Positions 1 to 7,473 of a stretch of DNA of 34,461 nucleotides are shown here, piece by piece. The number at the start of each line of letters is the position of its first letter. Positions within the stretch are counted from its first letter, which is position 1. A program made the translations under genes and the position numbers. Origin of the DNA: Lachnospiraceae bacterium (GTDB lineage: Bacteria; Bacillota; Clostridia; Lachnospirales; Lachnospiraceae); the NCBI GenBank assembly GCA_009777715.1, contig WRLH01000029.1:1-34461 (forward strand), in the 5' to 3' direction. Under the pieces are notes generated by a model. That model searched no databases. It was not told where the DNA came from and saw only the letters and a list, made by a program, of their open reading frames with translations.

Positions 1-568
1 AGGGAACTGTGCGTAACTGGATCTCCACCCTGTTCGGGAAAAGGATAAAGCCGCATATTATGCACAAAAGGAGAGCGTAAAAGAAACTATTGCTGACATC
101 TATCATGGGTATTGCGGAAGGCCGGGTTATAGGATGATGGCTGTATTCCTGTCCAGGCGCGGCATTATGCTCAGCAAGCAGACAGTCCATAAATATATGA
201 AGGAACTAAAGCTCCGCTCCATTAGGGCGCCCAAGAAGCCGCGTATCATAAAGGCGAATGCCATAAGAAGTTTGAGGACCTGCTGAACCAGGATTTCACG
301 GCTGGTTCGCCAAACGAAAAATGGTGTACTGGCCGGATTGGGGATAAGGCAGAGCATGAGCAGGGCCGGCTGTCCATATGACAATTCGCCGATGGAAGGT
401 TTTTACGGCATCTTCAAGAGCGAGTTTGTAAATGAGCATTCTTTTGAAACGGATGACGATTTGAATAATGGCACACTAGATTATATTTATTGTTATTATA
501 ACCACATACGACCGCATTCATACAATGGATAACTGACACCATTTGAGAAGAGGAATTCTTACAGGTAA
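1..568 (+). pseudogene. IS3-family transposase (OrfB) remnant
   Basis: A decayed DDE transposase of the IS3/IS150 type. Codons from about 71 onward encode the N-terminal HTH_21-like part (GYCGRPGYRMMAVFLSRRGI, then SKQTVHKYMKELKLRS). A frameshift near 260 moves the reading to the piece FEDLLNQDFTAGSPNEKWCT, which normally leads into the first catalytic Asp. The middle of the catalytic core is deleted, and the sequence jumps near 340 to the end of the core (CPYDNSPMEGFYGIFKSEF, then YNHIRPHSYNG). A TAA at 530-532 interrupts the usual ending; LTPFEKR follows in the same frame up to 568. With the deletion, frameshift and nonsense codon it cannot be active. The left end lies outside the window. 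Remnants like this are common at the edges of accessory islands. Confidence 0.85.
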
Positions 569-659
569 ATATTTCAGCGTAAGTGTTACAAAAAAGCTTG
601 ACCAGATCAAATATTCTATAGGTCCACAAATTAAAAAATAAAAATTGCGTCCCAATATA

Positions 660-688
660 TTGACAAATGTCCCAAAGCTTGATATACT
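660..688 (+). promoter_or_regulatory. Sigma-A promoter of the ietAS pair
   Basis: TTGACA (660-665), a 17-bp spacer and TATACT (683-688), followed by GGAGGT at 711-716 and ATG at 722. Two direct copies of GTCCCAA (649-655 and 669-675, 20 bp apart) flank the -35 box. This is a possible operator for autoregulation, which is inference. Confidence 0.75.
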
Positions 689-721
689 TATATTTATCAT
701 CATCAACCTTGGAGGTGTTTT

Positions 722-1762
722 ATGAAAAAGAAAAACATATTAAATTTAATTAAATATTATTCCGAGGACAATGATGCAGGATTTAGAAGTGAGGCATATG
801 AAATAGCACAATATTTTGATTCAATCGGCGATTTCCAATTAGCTGAATATGTTATGGCACTTATGTCAAATGCGAACACCTTCATACCTCAGATAAATGC
901 TAATGAATCATGTTTTTTTGAGAGGGTGAGCGTTGGTAATGATCCTCTCCCGTTGCCAACATTAATAGAGCAAGATGTACTAGGATTAATTAATGCAATT
1001 GGTCGCAATTTAGGAATAAACAAGTTTTTATTTCAAGGAGCACCCGGAACAGGTAAAACCGAATCAGTAAAACAGATTGCTCGTATTTTAGATAGGGAAT
1101 TATATATGGTTGATTTTTCTTCAGTAATTGATAGTAAACTTGGGCAGACACAAAAAAATATTGTAGCTTTATTTAAGGAAGTAAATGGCTTCACACATCC
1201 AGGTAAAGTAATCATATTGTTCGATGAAATAGATGCCATTGCGCTAGATCGTACAAACTCAAATGATTTAAGAGAAATGGGACGGGCGACTTCAACAATA
1301 CTTAAGGAAATGGACAGGATTGATGATCGGATTGTTTTTATAGCTACAACTAATTTATTTAAATACTTTGATAAAGCTATGATTAGAAGATTTGACTCAA
1401 TAATTGATTTTAGTCGATATTGTAAAGAAGATTTATTGGAAGTTGCAGAAGTTTTGCTGAATGATTTTTTAAATAAATTCAAATGTGCTGGTAGAAACGT
1501 ACGATTATTTCGTAAAATAATTAACTTGATGGATCCTATCCCATATCCTGGTGATTTGAAAAATATAATTAGAACAGCTATTGCTTTTTGTGAACCAAGC
1601 GATGATTTTAGTTATCTAAGAAGACTTTATAATGCAATTACAGAAAATAAAGTATGTTTGAAAACGCTTCAGGAAAATAACTTTACCGTACGAGAAATAG
1701 AGATAGTTACTGGTGTTTCAAAAAGCCAAGTATCACGAGATTTAAGAGGGCAGGTTAAATGA
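722..1762 (+). CDS. ietA: AAA+ ATPase, IetA-like (IetAS stability/defence module)
   Basis: A 346-residue AAA+ ATPase. Seen directly: Walker A GAPGTGKT (106-113), Walker B VIILFDEID (163-171), sensor 1 ATTN (208-211) and an arginine-finger-like IRRFD (221-225). The first ~80 residues are a helical region of unknown role. The last ~25 residues contain VREIEIVTGVSKSQVSRDL, which reads as a helix-turn-helix and suggests DNA binding or autoregulation. The stop codon overlaps the start of the subtilase gene (ATGA), so the two are translationally coupled. An AAA ATPase followed by an S8 peptidase is the layout of IetAS, first described as a plasmid stability system in Agrobacterium and later reported as anti-phage. 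The ATPase is presumed to control the protease. The assignment rests on architecture and motifs. The start is supported by GGAGGT 5 bp upstream. Codon use is AT-rich, fitting horizontal transfer. Confidence 0.85.
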   Translation: MKKKNILNLIKYYSEDNDAGFRSEAYEIAQYFDSIGDFQLAEYVMALMSNANTFIPQINANESCFFERVSVGNDPLPLPTLIEQDVLGLINAIGRNLGINKFLFQGAPGTGKTESVKQIARILDRELYMVDFSSVIDSKLGQTQKNIVALFKEVNGFTHPGKVIILFDEIDAIALDRTNSNDLREMGRATSTILKEMDRIDDRIVFIATTNLFKYFDKAMIRRFDSIIDFSRYCKEDLLEVAEVLLNDFLNKFKCAGRNVRLFRKIINLMDPIPYPGDLKNIIRTAIAFCEPSDDFSYLRRLYNAITENKVCLKTLQENNFTVREIEIVTGVSKSQVSRDLRGQVK

Positions 1763-3990
1763 ATAATATACTGCAATTAAAAGGACAATTTAATAAAAAA
1801 CCTTATAGGGGTAAAATTGGTTCACCGAGGCTTCCTGTTGGCTCAAAAGTGTCATCGGAACATATGAAAGCGTTGATGAGTGATTTGCAAAATATATTAA
1901 ATTATTGGGAAGATGATATAACAATCCAAGGTGCTTTGATAAGCGTATATTATAAAGATGTTGTTGCTAAGAGTAATAGAGTGAAGGGTCTATTATGCAA
2001 AGGAAGTGCAGATCCAAGTGATTCTATATGCGGTTCTAGATTTGAGGGTGAAAAACCATATGAAAAACATGTTTTTACTCACTATTTGCAACTTGATGTA
2101 CTAAGAGAATCAATTAAGCGATTGAAAATATGTATAAATATAATCGATAAAGACTATAAAGGTATTATAACTTGGGAAGATATTAACTCAATTAACGATA
2201 AAACGGTGGACTACAAACATGATATTGAGTTAGCTAGAACGAATTTTCTTAAAGTAATTGTAGATGCCAATTATCTAGAGAAATTCCGTATTGACAGAGA
2301 TGAAAATCAAGTGGAGGAGCGTTCGATTGTCACTATATTTAAGACAGTCATAAAAACGGCTGATTTATTAAGCAAATTAGGCATTAATATGATAGATGCC
2401 AAAGCAATTAACGAAACAACATTTCGTTTGAATCCGGACGAGCTAGAGTTACTTAGAAATAAAGCGCCTTACTTAATTGCAATGAGAGTAAATGATATAT
2501 CAAAACTTACACATGAAGATATTATTGAATTTGATTCTGAAGTTATTCGAATCCCATCTCCTGAAAATGAACCAACAATTGGTGTTATTGATTCATTGTT
2601 TTATGAAAAAGTATATTTTAAGGAGTGGGTAGAATATCAATGCATGGTGCCAAGAGAAATTAAAACCGACACACAGGATTGCTATCATGGTACAGCAGTG
2701 TCATCGATAATAGTCGATGGACCATCTATTAATCCGGAATGGGATGATGGTTGTGGTAGATTTAAGGTTAAGCATTTTGGAGTGGCAACCAAAGGACCTT
2801 TTAGCTCATTTACAATATTAAGAGCTATTCGGGAAATAGTCATTAAAAACCGGAATATAAAAGTATGGAATTTATCTCTCGGTTCAGCTTTGCAGATACA
2901 TAGGAACTTCATATCTCCAGAAGCTGCTGAACTTGACAGAATTCAATGTGAGTATGATGTGATTTTTGTAGTTGCAGGAACTAACAAAATTAAAGGTTCC
3001 CCTAATGTAATGAGGCTTGGAGCTCCAGCTGATTCATTAAATTCTATTGTTGTAAATTCTGTAGATTCTAATGGAAATGCGGCATCTTATCACAGGGTTG
3101 GACCGGTGCTCTCGTTCTTTCATAAGCCGGACATTAGCTATTATGGTGGCGATAGCAATGATAAAATGAAGGTATGTACACCATTTGGAGAAGGACATGT
3201 TTCGGGAACATCATTTGCAGCACCGTGGATTTCGAGGAAGGTAGCATTTCTTATTCACAATATGGGATTTACAAGAGAAGTGGCAAAGGCACTAATTGTT
3301 GATTCGGCGGCAAACTGGAATCCTATGGATGATGTATCGCACTCTATTGGTTATGGTATTGTGCCAAGAAGAATCGAAAACATCGTACAAACAGTTAACG
3401 ATGAGATAAGGTTTATACTGACTGGAACGTCTGATTCTTATGAAACTTATGTTTATAATATTCCGATTCCAGTTTATGATGGCAAACATCCTTTTTTTGC
3501 AAGAGCAACGCTCTGTTATTTCCCGAAATGTGTTAGAGATCAAGGAGTTGACTATACGACTACTGAAATGGATATACATTTCGGTAGAGTTATGGGAAGT
3601 AATAATAAAACTGCAATTAAGTCTGTTAACGAAAACAAACAAGGAAGTGAAGTTGCCTTGTATTTACCTGAAGGAAATGCACGAAGATTATATAGAAAGT
3701 GGGATAATATCAAGCATATATCAGATATAATAAAGACTTCTTCAAGGCCTAGAAAATCGTATGGCGGTATGTGGGGAATCAGCATTAAGACTAAAGAAAG
3801 ATTACGCACAAAGCATGGAAAGGGTCTTCAATTTGGAGTAGTAATAACTTTGAAAGAAATGAATGGTGAAAATAGGATTAATGACTTTATTAAGCTTTGT
3901 ATGGTTCGTGGCTGGGTGGTAAATCAAATTGATTTACAGGATAAAATTGACGTTTATCATAAGGCTGAAGAAAATATTGAATTGGAGTGA
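1759..3990 (+). CDS. ietS: Subtilisin-like serine protease, IetS-like
   Basis: A 743-residue S8 (subtilase) peptidase with the complete triad: Asp278 in TIGVIDS, His310 in YHGTAVSSI and Ser485 in SGTSFAAPW. The oxyanion Asn409 sits in VVAGTN. The catalytic domain spans about 270-540. The first ~265 residues are a large N-terminal region typical of the protease partner in these two-gene systems, and ~200 C-terminal residues of unknown function follow. There is no signal peptide, so it should act in the cytoplasm, unlike secreted subtilisins. It overlaps the upstream ATPase gene by 4 bp. By analogy with IetAS it is the toxic or effector half, held in check or directed by the ATPase. Its substrate is unknown. 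All catalytic residues are intact, so it is probably functional. Confidence 0.85.
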   Translation: MNNILQLKGQFNKKPYRGKIGSPRLPVGSKVSSEHMKALMSDLQNILNYWEDDITIQGALISVYYKDVVAKSNRVKGLLCKGSADPSDSICGSRFEGEKPYEKHVFTHYLQLDVLRESIKRLKICINIIDKDYKGIITWEDINSINDKTVDYKHDIELARTNFLKVIVDANYLEKFRIDRDENQVEERSIVTIFKTVIKTADLLSKLGINMIDAKAINETTFRLNPDELELLRNKAPYLIAMRVNDISKLTHEDIIEFDSEVIRIPSPENEPTIGVIDSLFYEKVYFKEWVEYQCMVPREIKTDTQDCYHGTAVSSIIVDGPSINPEWDDGCGRFKVKHFGVATKGPFSSFTILRAIREIVIKNRNIKVWNLSLGSALQIHRNFISPEAAELDRIQCEYDVIFVVAGTNKIKGSPNVMRLGAPADSLNSIVVNSVDSNGNAASYHRVGPVLSFFHKPDISYYGGDSNDKMKVCTPFGEGHVSGTSFAAPWISRKVAFLIHNMGFTREVAKALIVDSAANWNPMDDVSHSIGYGIVPRRIENIVQTVNDEIRFILTGTSDSYETYVYNIPIPVYDGKHPFFARATLCYFPKCVRDQGVDYTTTEMDIHFGRVMGSNNKTAIKSVNENKQGSEVALYLPEGNARRLYRKWDNIKHISDIIKTSSRPRKSYGGMWGISIKTKERLRTKHGKGLQFGVVITLKEMNGENRINDFIKLCMVRGWVVNQIDLQDKIDVYHKAEENIELE

Positions 3991-4310
3991 CGTTCCATAT
4001 ATTAAGTGAAGTCTTGGCTTAGTTAGCTAAGTGAAGATGATATATCATAATTATATATGTTTAGGTTTTATCACCTTAACATAAAACCGAGCATCAAAAG
4101 ATGCTCGGTAGTTGCCGAAAGCATTCGCTTACGACTGGTTGTAATTCTTTCTCGACAATTGGATTATAGCATGGCGATAATGCGATTTGCAACTAGAAAA
4201 TTTTGCAAAGGAGGCGTGATTACGGGAAAAAAGCTTTCCGTATTTGGATTGGCTCAAAAAAGAATCAATATCTAAGTAACTGATGGATTATAGGCACGCC
4301 AACCAGTCGC
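3991..4310. other. Spacer with hairpin and strong ribosome binding site, no convincing gene
   Basis: This stretch follows ietS. A perfect 9-bp hairpin (CCGAGCATC, loop AAAA, GATGCTCGG; 4087-4108) is followed by TTTTAT when read on the minus strand, so it could terminate leftward transcription. A near-perfect Shine-Dalgarno AAAGGAGG (4207-4214) precedes a very short frame ending in LAQKRINI at 4275. No normal start codon is well placed for it. This may be a decayed tiny gene or leader. A 72-codon frame covering 4057-4275 has no ribosome binding site and crosses the hairpin. Confidence 0.4.
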
Positions 4311-4487
4311 GTGCTTCGTAGTATAGGAAAAACATATGGCAAAAACAAAACAAGTGTAAGAGGTAAACAAAACAAGAAAATCGTTCCAGTAAAAAGTTAC
4401 AGAAAAAAAGATGGAACAAGAGTAGGTTGCACCGAAGATCAACGCCTAGTTAGATTCATTAAAACCTTTCAAAGTACAAGGTACTGA
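4311..4487 (+). CDS. Small basic protein of unknown function, possibly decayed
   Basis: A 58-codon frame starting at GTG 4311 and ending at TGA 4485-4487. The product is very basic and contains KKIVPVKSYRKKDGTRV, a pattern like the short Lys/Arg-rich repeats in small proteins of mobile elements. The frame is open back to 4284 but has no ATG and no clear ribosome binding site, so the true start may be lost. Its stop codon lies inside the loop of a terminator hairpin, as for the last gene of a transcript. The function is not recognised. Confidence 0.35.
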   Translation: MLRSIGKTYGKNKTSVRGKQNKKIVPVKSYRKKDGTRVGCTEDQRLVRFIKTFQSTRY

Positions 4488-4505
4488 GAAAGGTTTTGCT
4501 TTTTG
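4461..4505 (+). terminator. Rho-independent terminator
   Basis: Stem AAAACCTTTC (4461-4470) pairs with GAAAGGTTTT (4488-4497), followed by a short T-run (4500-4504). The inner loop carries GTAC twice and can extend the pairing. It ends the small-gene transcript upstream. Confidence 0.65.
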
Positions 4506-4540
4506 GAAAGAACCTTAAATGCAAAAAGGAGATGTGACAA

Positions 4541-4678
4541 ATGAAGCGAAATAGAAATCGCTATCCCAAATATATCCGAGGAATCAATAATGATATTGGT
4601 AAGGCTGCAAATTATTTGAATCTGCATTTTTGGATAGGCACAAGTTCACGGTTGTTTAGGAAACAATTCATTGATTAA
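4541..4678 (+). CDS. Hypothetical 45-residue protein
   Basis: ATG at 4541 with AAGGAG 8 bp upstream; TAA at 4676-4678. The product begins MKRNRNRYPKYIRGINND and ends RLFRKQFID. It is basic at the N terminus, with no recognised domain and no membrane segment. It starts ~35 bp after the terminator of the preceding unit and converges with the Fic gene, which ends only 8 bp beyond it. The good ribosome binding site argues that it is translated; its function is unknown. It could also be the N-terminal stub of a larger gene lost by deletion. Confidence 0.4.
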   Translation: MKRNRNRYPKYIRGINNDIGKAANYLNLHFWIGTSSRLFRKQFID

Positions 4679-4686
4679 TAATACCA

Positions 4687-5367
4687 TTATACATTACTTA
4701 TTAAAACCGATTTTAACCTATTTGAGCTTACATAATCGCTAATAGCCTTTAAATGGTTTGATTTGTCAATAGATATTGATATTTTCTTGAACATTTCAAA
4801 TAATCTTGTCATATTTCCCGCGGTACTTTCACTACTTGCGATTATCATTTCCCTTGCTTCTGTCTTGGTGAAATCGAGCTTGATTCCATTGACCTTTGCC
4901 AGCCCGCCGATAAATTCTCTTTGCGTTCTGCCGTTGCCCTCTCTAAAAGGGTGCAAGGCGATAATATCAGCAAATAATTCCGCAAGGGCAGTAATTTTGC
5001 TATCATAATCTAAGCCAAGATAATAATTGCTTTTATTAATCTTGCCGAAGACATCTTCTGCATAAGCATCAATATGCTGCGCTAAGCAAAACCAATTAGT
5101 TTTTGCGATATTGCATTTTCGGCTTTTGCCAGCCCAATGGAAAACATCTTGAAATAAATGCTTGTGAATAGCTTTCAAATGCTTAAAATCAAAATTACCT
5201 TTCATGGGTTTATCTAATAATAATGCAACCCGATAAGAAACAAACTCACGCTCCGCAATAAAAAGCTCTTTGCTGTCCTTGATATTCAGCTTATTTATTA
5301 AAACATCTGAATCAGGATAGCAATAATCAGCCGTTCTTTCATAACTGTAAGAGTATTTATTATCCAT
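4687..5367 (-). CDS. fic: Fic-domain AMP-transferase toxin (VbhT-type, class I)
   Basis: A 226-residue Fic protein. The complete core motif HPFREGNGRTQREF begins at His139, with the ATP-binding GNGR at 144-147. This is the catalytic form that transfers AMP from ATP to hydroxyl side chains of target proteins. The helical bundle typical of Fic folds surrounds it. There is no inhibitory helix in the protein itself. Instead, the short upstream gene carries the inhibitory motif, so this is a class I system with a separate antitoxin. The start ATG lies inside the end of the antitoxin gene (8-bp ATGGATAA overlap), giving coupled translation. In class I relatives such as Bartonella VbhT the targets are DNA gyrase and topoisomerase IV; whether that holds here is inference. 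The gene lies on a mobile element opposite to ietAS and the recombinase. Confidence 0.88.
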   Translation of the reverse strand: MDNKYSYSYERTADYCYPDSDVLINKLNIKDSKELFIAEREFVSYRVALLLDKPMKGNFDFKHLKAIHKHLFQDVFHWAGKSRKCNIAKTNWFCLAQHIDAYAEDVFGKINKSNYYLGLDYDSKITALAELFADIIALHPFREGNGRTQREFIGGLAKVNGIKLDFTKTEAREMIIASSESTAGNMTRLFEMFKKISISIDKSNHLKAISDYVSSNRLKSVLISNV

Positions 5368-5557
5368 GTATTTGCTTATATTTTTCCTTTAGTTTTTCAA
5401 TTTCAAGTTCGGGGGAAGTTAAGCCATAATAACATTTCTTTAAGGTTTCCTTTATAGCTTTGGTTAAAGGCATACCCTCTAAAGCCATTGTGCAATCAAT
5501 TTCCTTGATTTTTTGCGCTATTTCTTTTTCAAAGACAACGTTTTCTTCTTTGCTCAT
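5360..5557 (-). CDS. VbhA-like antitoxin of the Fic toxin
   Basis: A 65-residue protein with the class I Fic inhibitory motif [ST]xxxE[GN], seen as T23-M-A-L-E27-G28. In the family this Glu reaches into the Fic active site and blocks productive ATP binding. The start is set at 5557 (MSKEENVVF) because AAAGGA lies 6 bp before that ATG. An ATG 15 bp further upstream (5572) has its purine run too close. The C terminus overlaps the toxin start by 8 bp. Antitoxin first and toxin second fits the usual order for tight control. Confidence 0.8.
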   Translation of the reverse strand: MSKEENVVFEKEIAQKIKEIDCTMALEGMPLTKAIKETLKKCYYGLTSPELEIEKLKEKYKQIHG

Positions 5558-5583
5558 GAGATATCCTTTCATAGCTCCTGCTA

Positions 5584-5595
5584 ATAGTATACTAT
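5584..5595 (-). promoter_or_regulatory. Palindrome over a likely -10 box of the antitoxin-toxin operon
   Basis: ATAGTATACTAT is a perfect 12-bp palindrome about 27 bp upstream of the antitoxin start. Read leftward it contains TATACT, a good -10 box; I find no strong -35. It could be an autoregulatory operator. Confidence 0.4.
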
Positions 5596-5707
5596 AAAAT
5601 CGCGGATTATTACAGCCTTAAAACAAGAAAGATAGCAATGATATCCTGGGTTATATATTTTCAAGGCTCTCATATATTTTACAAAGCCAGCATAAAGGGA
5701 AAAATAT

Positions 5708-5875
5708 ATGAGTAAAAATGGGATTAAAAGCAAAGATAAGACCATACATATAGACCAGCTCAGTAAGGAAAAAATGAATTTCAAAGTAATTAATAATTAT
5801 CCGGAGCATAATTTGGCAAATATGAAATCGATAGAAAAAAAACTGTTTGAAGTGTTTAAAAAATATGAATCTTAA
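5708..5875 (+). CDS. Small protein upstream of the serine recombinase
   Basis: A 55-residue frame (MSKNGIKSKDKTIHIDQLSK to FEVFKKYES), with AAAGGGA about 8 bp before the ATG. It is charged, predicted helical, and has no membrane segment or recognised domain. It lies 31 bp upstream of the recombinase start in the same direction, probably in one transcript. Short accessory genes just before large serine recombinases are common in clostridial elements, so a role in excision control is possible, but nothing in the sequence shows it. Confidence 0.5.
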   Translation: MSKNGIKSKDKTIHIDQLSKEKMNFKVINNYPEHNLANMKSIEKKLFEVFKKYES

Positions 5876-5906
5876 GTTGATTTGCAGGGTCAAATAGGAG
5901 ATGTCG

Positions 5907-7403
5907 ATGTATGACGCAATATATACAAGGCAGTCATTAGATAAAAAAGATAGCATATCAATTGAGAGCCAATTTTCAATGTGTGAACATGAAACGCATG
6001 GAAGCAAGGTAAGAAAATACAGCGATAAAGGATTTAGCGGAAAAAACCTAAATCGTCCCGATTTTGAGCGGTTACGTGAAGATATAATAAATGGATTAAT
6101 CAAGAGAGTTATTGTCTATAAGTTAGACCGTATCAGCCGTTCAATCCTTGACTTCTCTAACTTAATGATTTTCTTTGAAGAACATGGGGTTGAATTTGTT
6201 TCAACAACTGAAAAATTTGATACAAGCACTCCGGTAGGCCGGGCAATGCTAAATATTTGTATCGTTTTCGCCCAGCTTGAAAGAGAGACAATCCAACAAA
6301 GGGTATCAGACGCTTATCATTCAAGAAGCCAAAAAGGGTTTTTCATGGGCGGCCATCTTCCTTATGGTTTTAAGAAAGAAGCAACAGCAATAGACGGAAA
6401 AAAAACATCGATGTATGTTGCCCATGAAGAAGAAGCCTCACACGTTAAACTGCTTTATTCATTATATGCAAATGAAAGCTATTCTTTAGGCATGATATTA
6501 AGCTACCTTGTCGAAAACAATATCCAAAATCCCAAGCGAAAACCTTGGACAACGGCAAGGATAAGCGAAGTGTTACGCTGCCCAGCATATGTCAAATCTG
6601 ATGCATCAGTTTATCAGTTTTTTAAGAGTCAAGGGGCTAATGTCATAAATCCCCCTGCTGATTTTGACGGAAGAGGTTGCTATCTTTATACCGGAGACGT
6701 TTCCAAAACAAAGAAAAAATCTGATTTAAAAGACAAGGTTGTTGTTATAGCACCGCATGAGGGATTTATATCATCAGATGTATGGCTAAAATGTAGAATA
6801 CGTTGCTTGAATAATAGAAATTCTGCAACAACTTGTAAGGCAAAAAATTCATGGATTGTCGGTAAAACAAAATGCGGAAACTGTGGATATGCTCTTGTAA
6901 TAAAAAAGTCTAGGGGCAAAATGTATTCATTTTGCAGTAATCAGCTAAATATGAGAGTATGCAAAGGTATAGGCAAATCTTTATATAATGGTGTGTTAGA
7001 AGATTACATATCAAATGCAATCAAAGATAAATTAGCTAAATTCGATGAACTATCGGGAGAAACTGAAAACCAAGCTAACCCTAAGATAGAAAAAAACAAG
7101 CTAAGAGTTATTGAGATTGACAACGAGATTAATGGTTTACTAAGCAAAGTCGCAAATGCCAACAACATATTAATGGATTACATTAATAAAAAAGCTGAAG
7201 AATTAGCTAAGAAGAAAAAAGAGTTGCTTCAAGAAAACCTGTCAATGGCACAAATGACTAAAAAAACCAATATGGATATTGTACGAAATCATGTTCAGAA
7301 TTGGGATAAGACTAAAATGGAAGATAAGCAAGTCATTATTGATATTTTTATCAAGGTAATTCATGTGAAGAAAGAGGAAATTATCATCAATTGGAATATT
7401 TGA
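5907..7403 (+). CDS. Large serine recombinase (integrase of the element)
   Basis: A 498-residue large serine recombinase that integrates and excises DNA between attP and attB. The N-terminal resolvase fold carries the nucleophile Ser10 in YTRQSLDKKD, then KLDRISRS, STPVGRAM and QLERETIQQR. The middle recombinase domain includes KRKPWTTARISEVLRCPAYV. A zinc ribbon follows (KCGNCG, then CSN and VCKG), and a long coiled coil near the C terminus is rich in Lys and Glu. The start at 5907 is preferred because AGGAG (5896-5900) is 6 bp upstream; the ATG at 5901 directly abuts it. The stop codon lies at the right edge of the element, as expected for an integrase adjacent to its att site. No frameshift or missing catalytic residue is seen, so it is likely active. 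Confidence 0.9.
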   Translation: MYDAIYTRQSLDKKDSISIESQFSMCEHETHGSKVRKYSDKGFSGKNLNRPDFERLREDIINGLIKRVIVYKLDRISRSILDFSNLMIFFEEHGVEFVSTTEKFDTSTPVGRAMLNICIVFAQLERETIQQRVSDAYHSRSQKGFFMGGHLPYGFKKEATAIDGKKTSMYVAHEEEASHVKLLYSLYANESYSLGMILSYLVENNIQNPKRKPWTTARISEVLRCPAYVKSDASVYQFFKSQGANVINPPADFDGRGCYLYTGDVSKTKKKSDLKDKVVVIAPHEGFISSDVWLKCRIRCLNNRNSATTCKAKNSWIVGKTKCGNCGYALVIKKSRGKMYSFCSNQLNMRVCKGIGKSLYNGVLEDYISNAIKDKLAKFDELSGETENQANPKIEKNKLRVIEIDNEINGLLSKVANANNILMDYINKKAEELAKKKKELLQENLSMAQMTKKTNMDIVRNHVQNWDKTKMEDKQVIIDIFIKVIHVKKEEIIINWNI

Positions 7404-7473
7404 TCCGTTTCCATCTTCACTTCTCGGCGGAGCGACAACATGGCGGAAGCTTTATGATGTTTATTGGGGGATT
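7390..7473 (+). other. Probable right attachment junction inside a peptidoglycan-binding gene
   Basis: From 7402, in the same frame as the gene starting at 7474, the codons read DPFPSSLLGGATTWRKLYDV and then YWGI. The part GGATTWRKLYDVYWGI looks like the end of a PG_binding_1 repeat (compare VGPITWNRLMQE within the downstream protein). The recombinase stop is at 7401-7403. The simplest reading is that the element integrated inside the repeat gene and that this is the right junction. The exact crossover cannot be placed without the left junction or an empty site. Confidence 0.65.

Noticed and set aside
4057-4275. 72-codon frame on the plus strand after ietS
   Set aside because: No ribosome binding site at its start, it crosses a perfect hairpin, and composition is not protein-like; only the last ~20 codons follow a Shine-Dalgarno sequence. 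Described as spacer instead.
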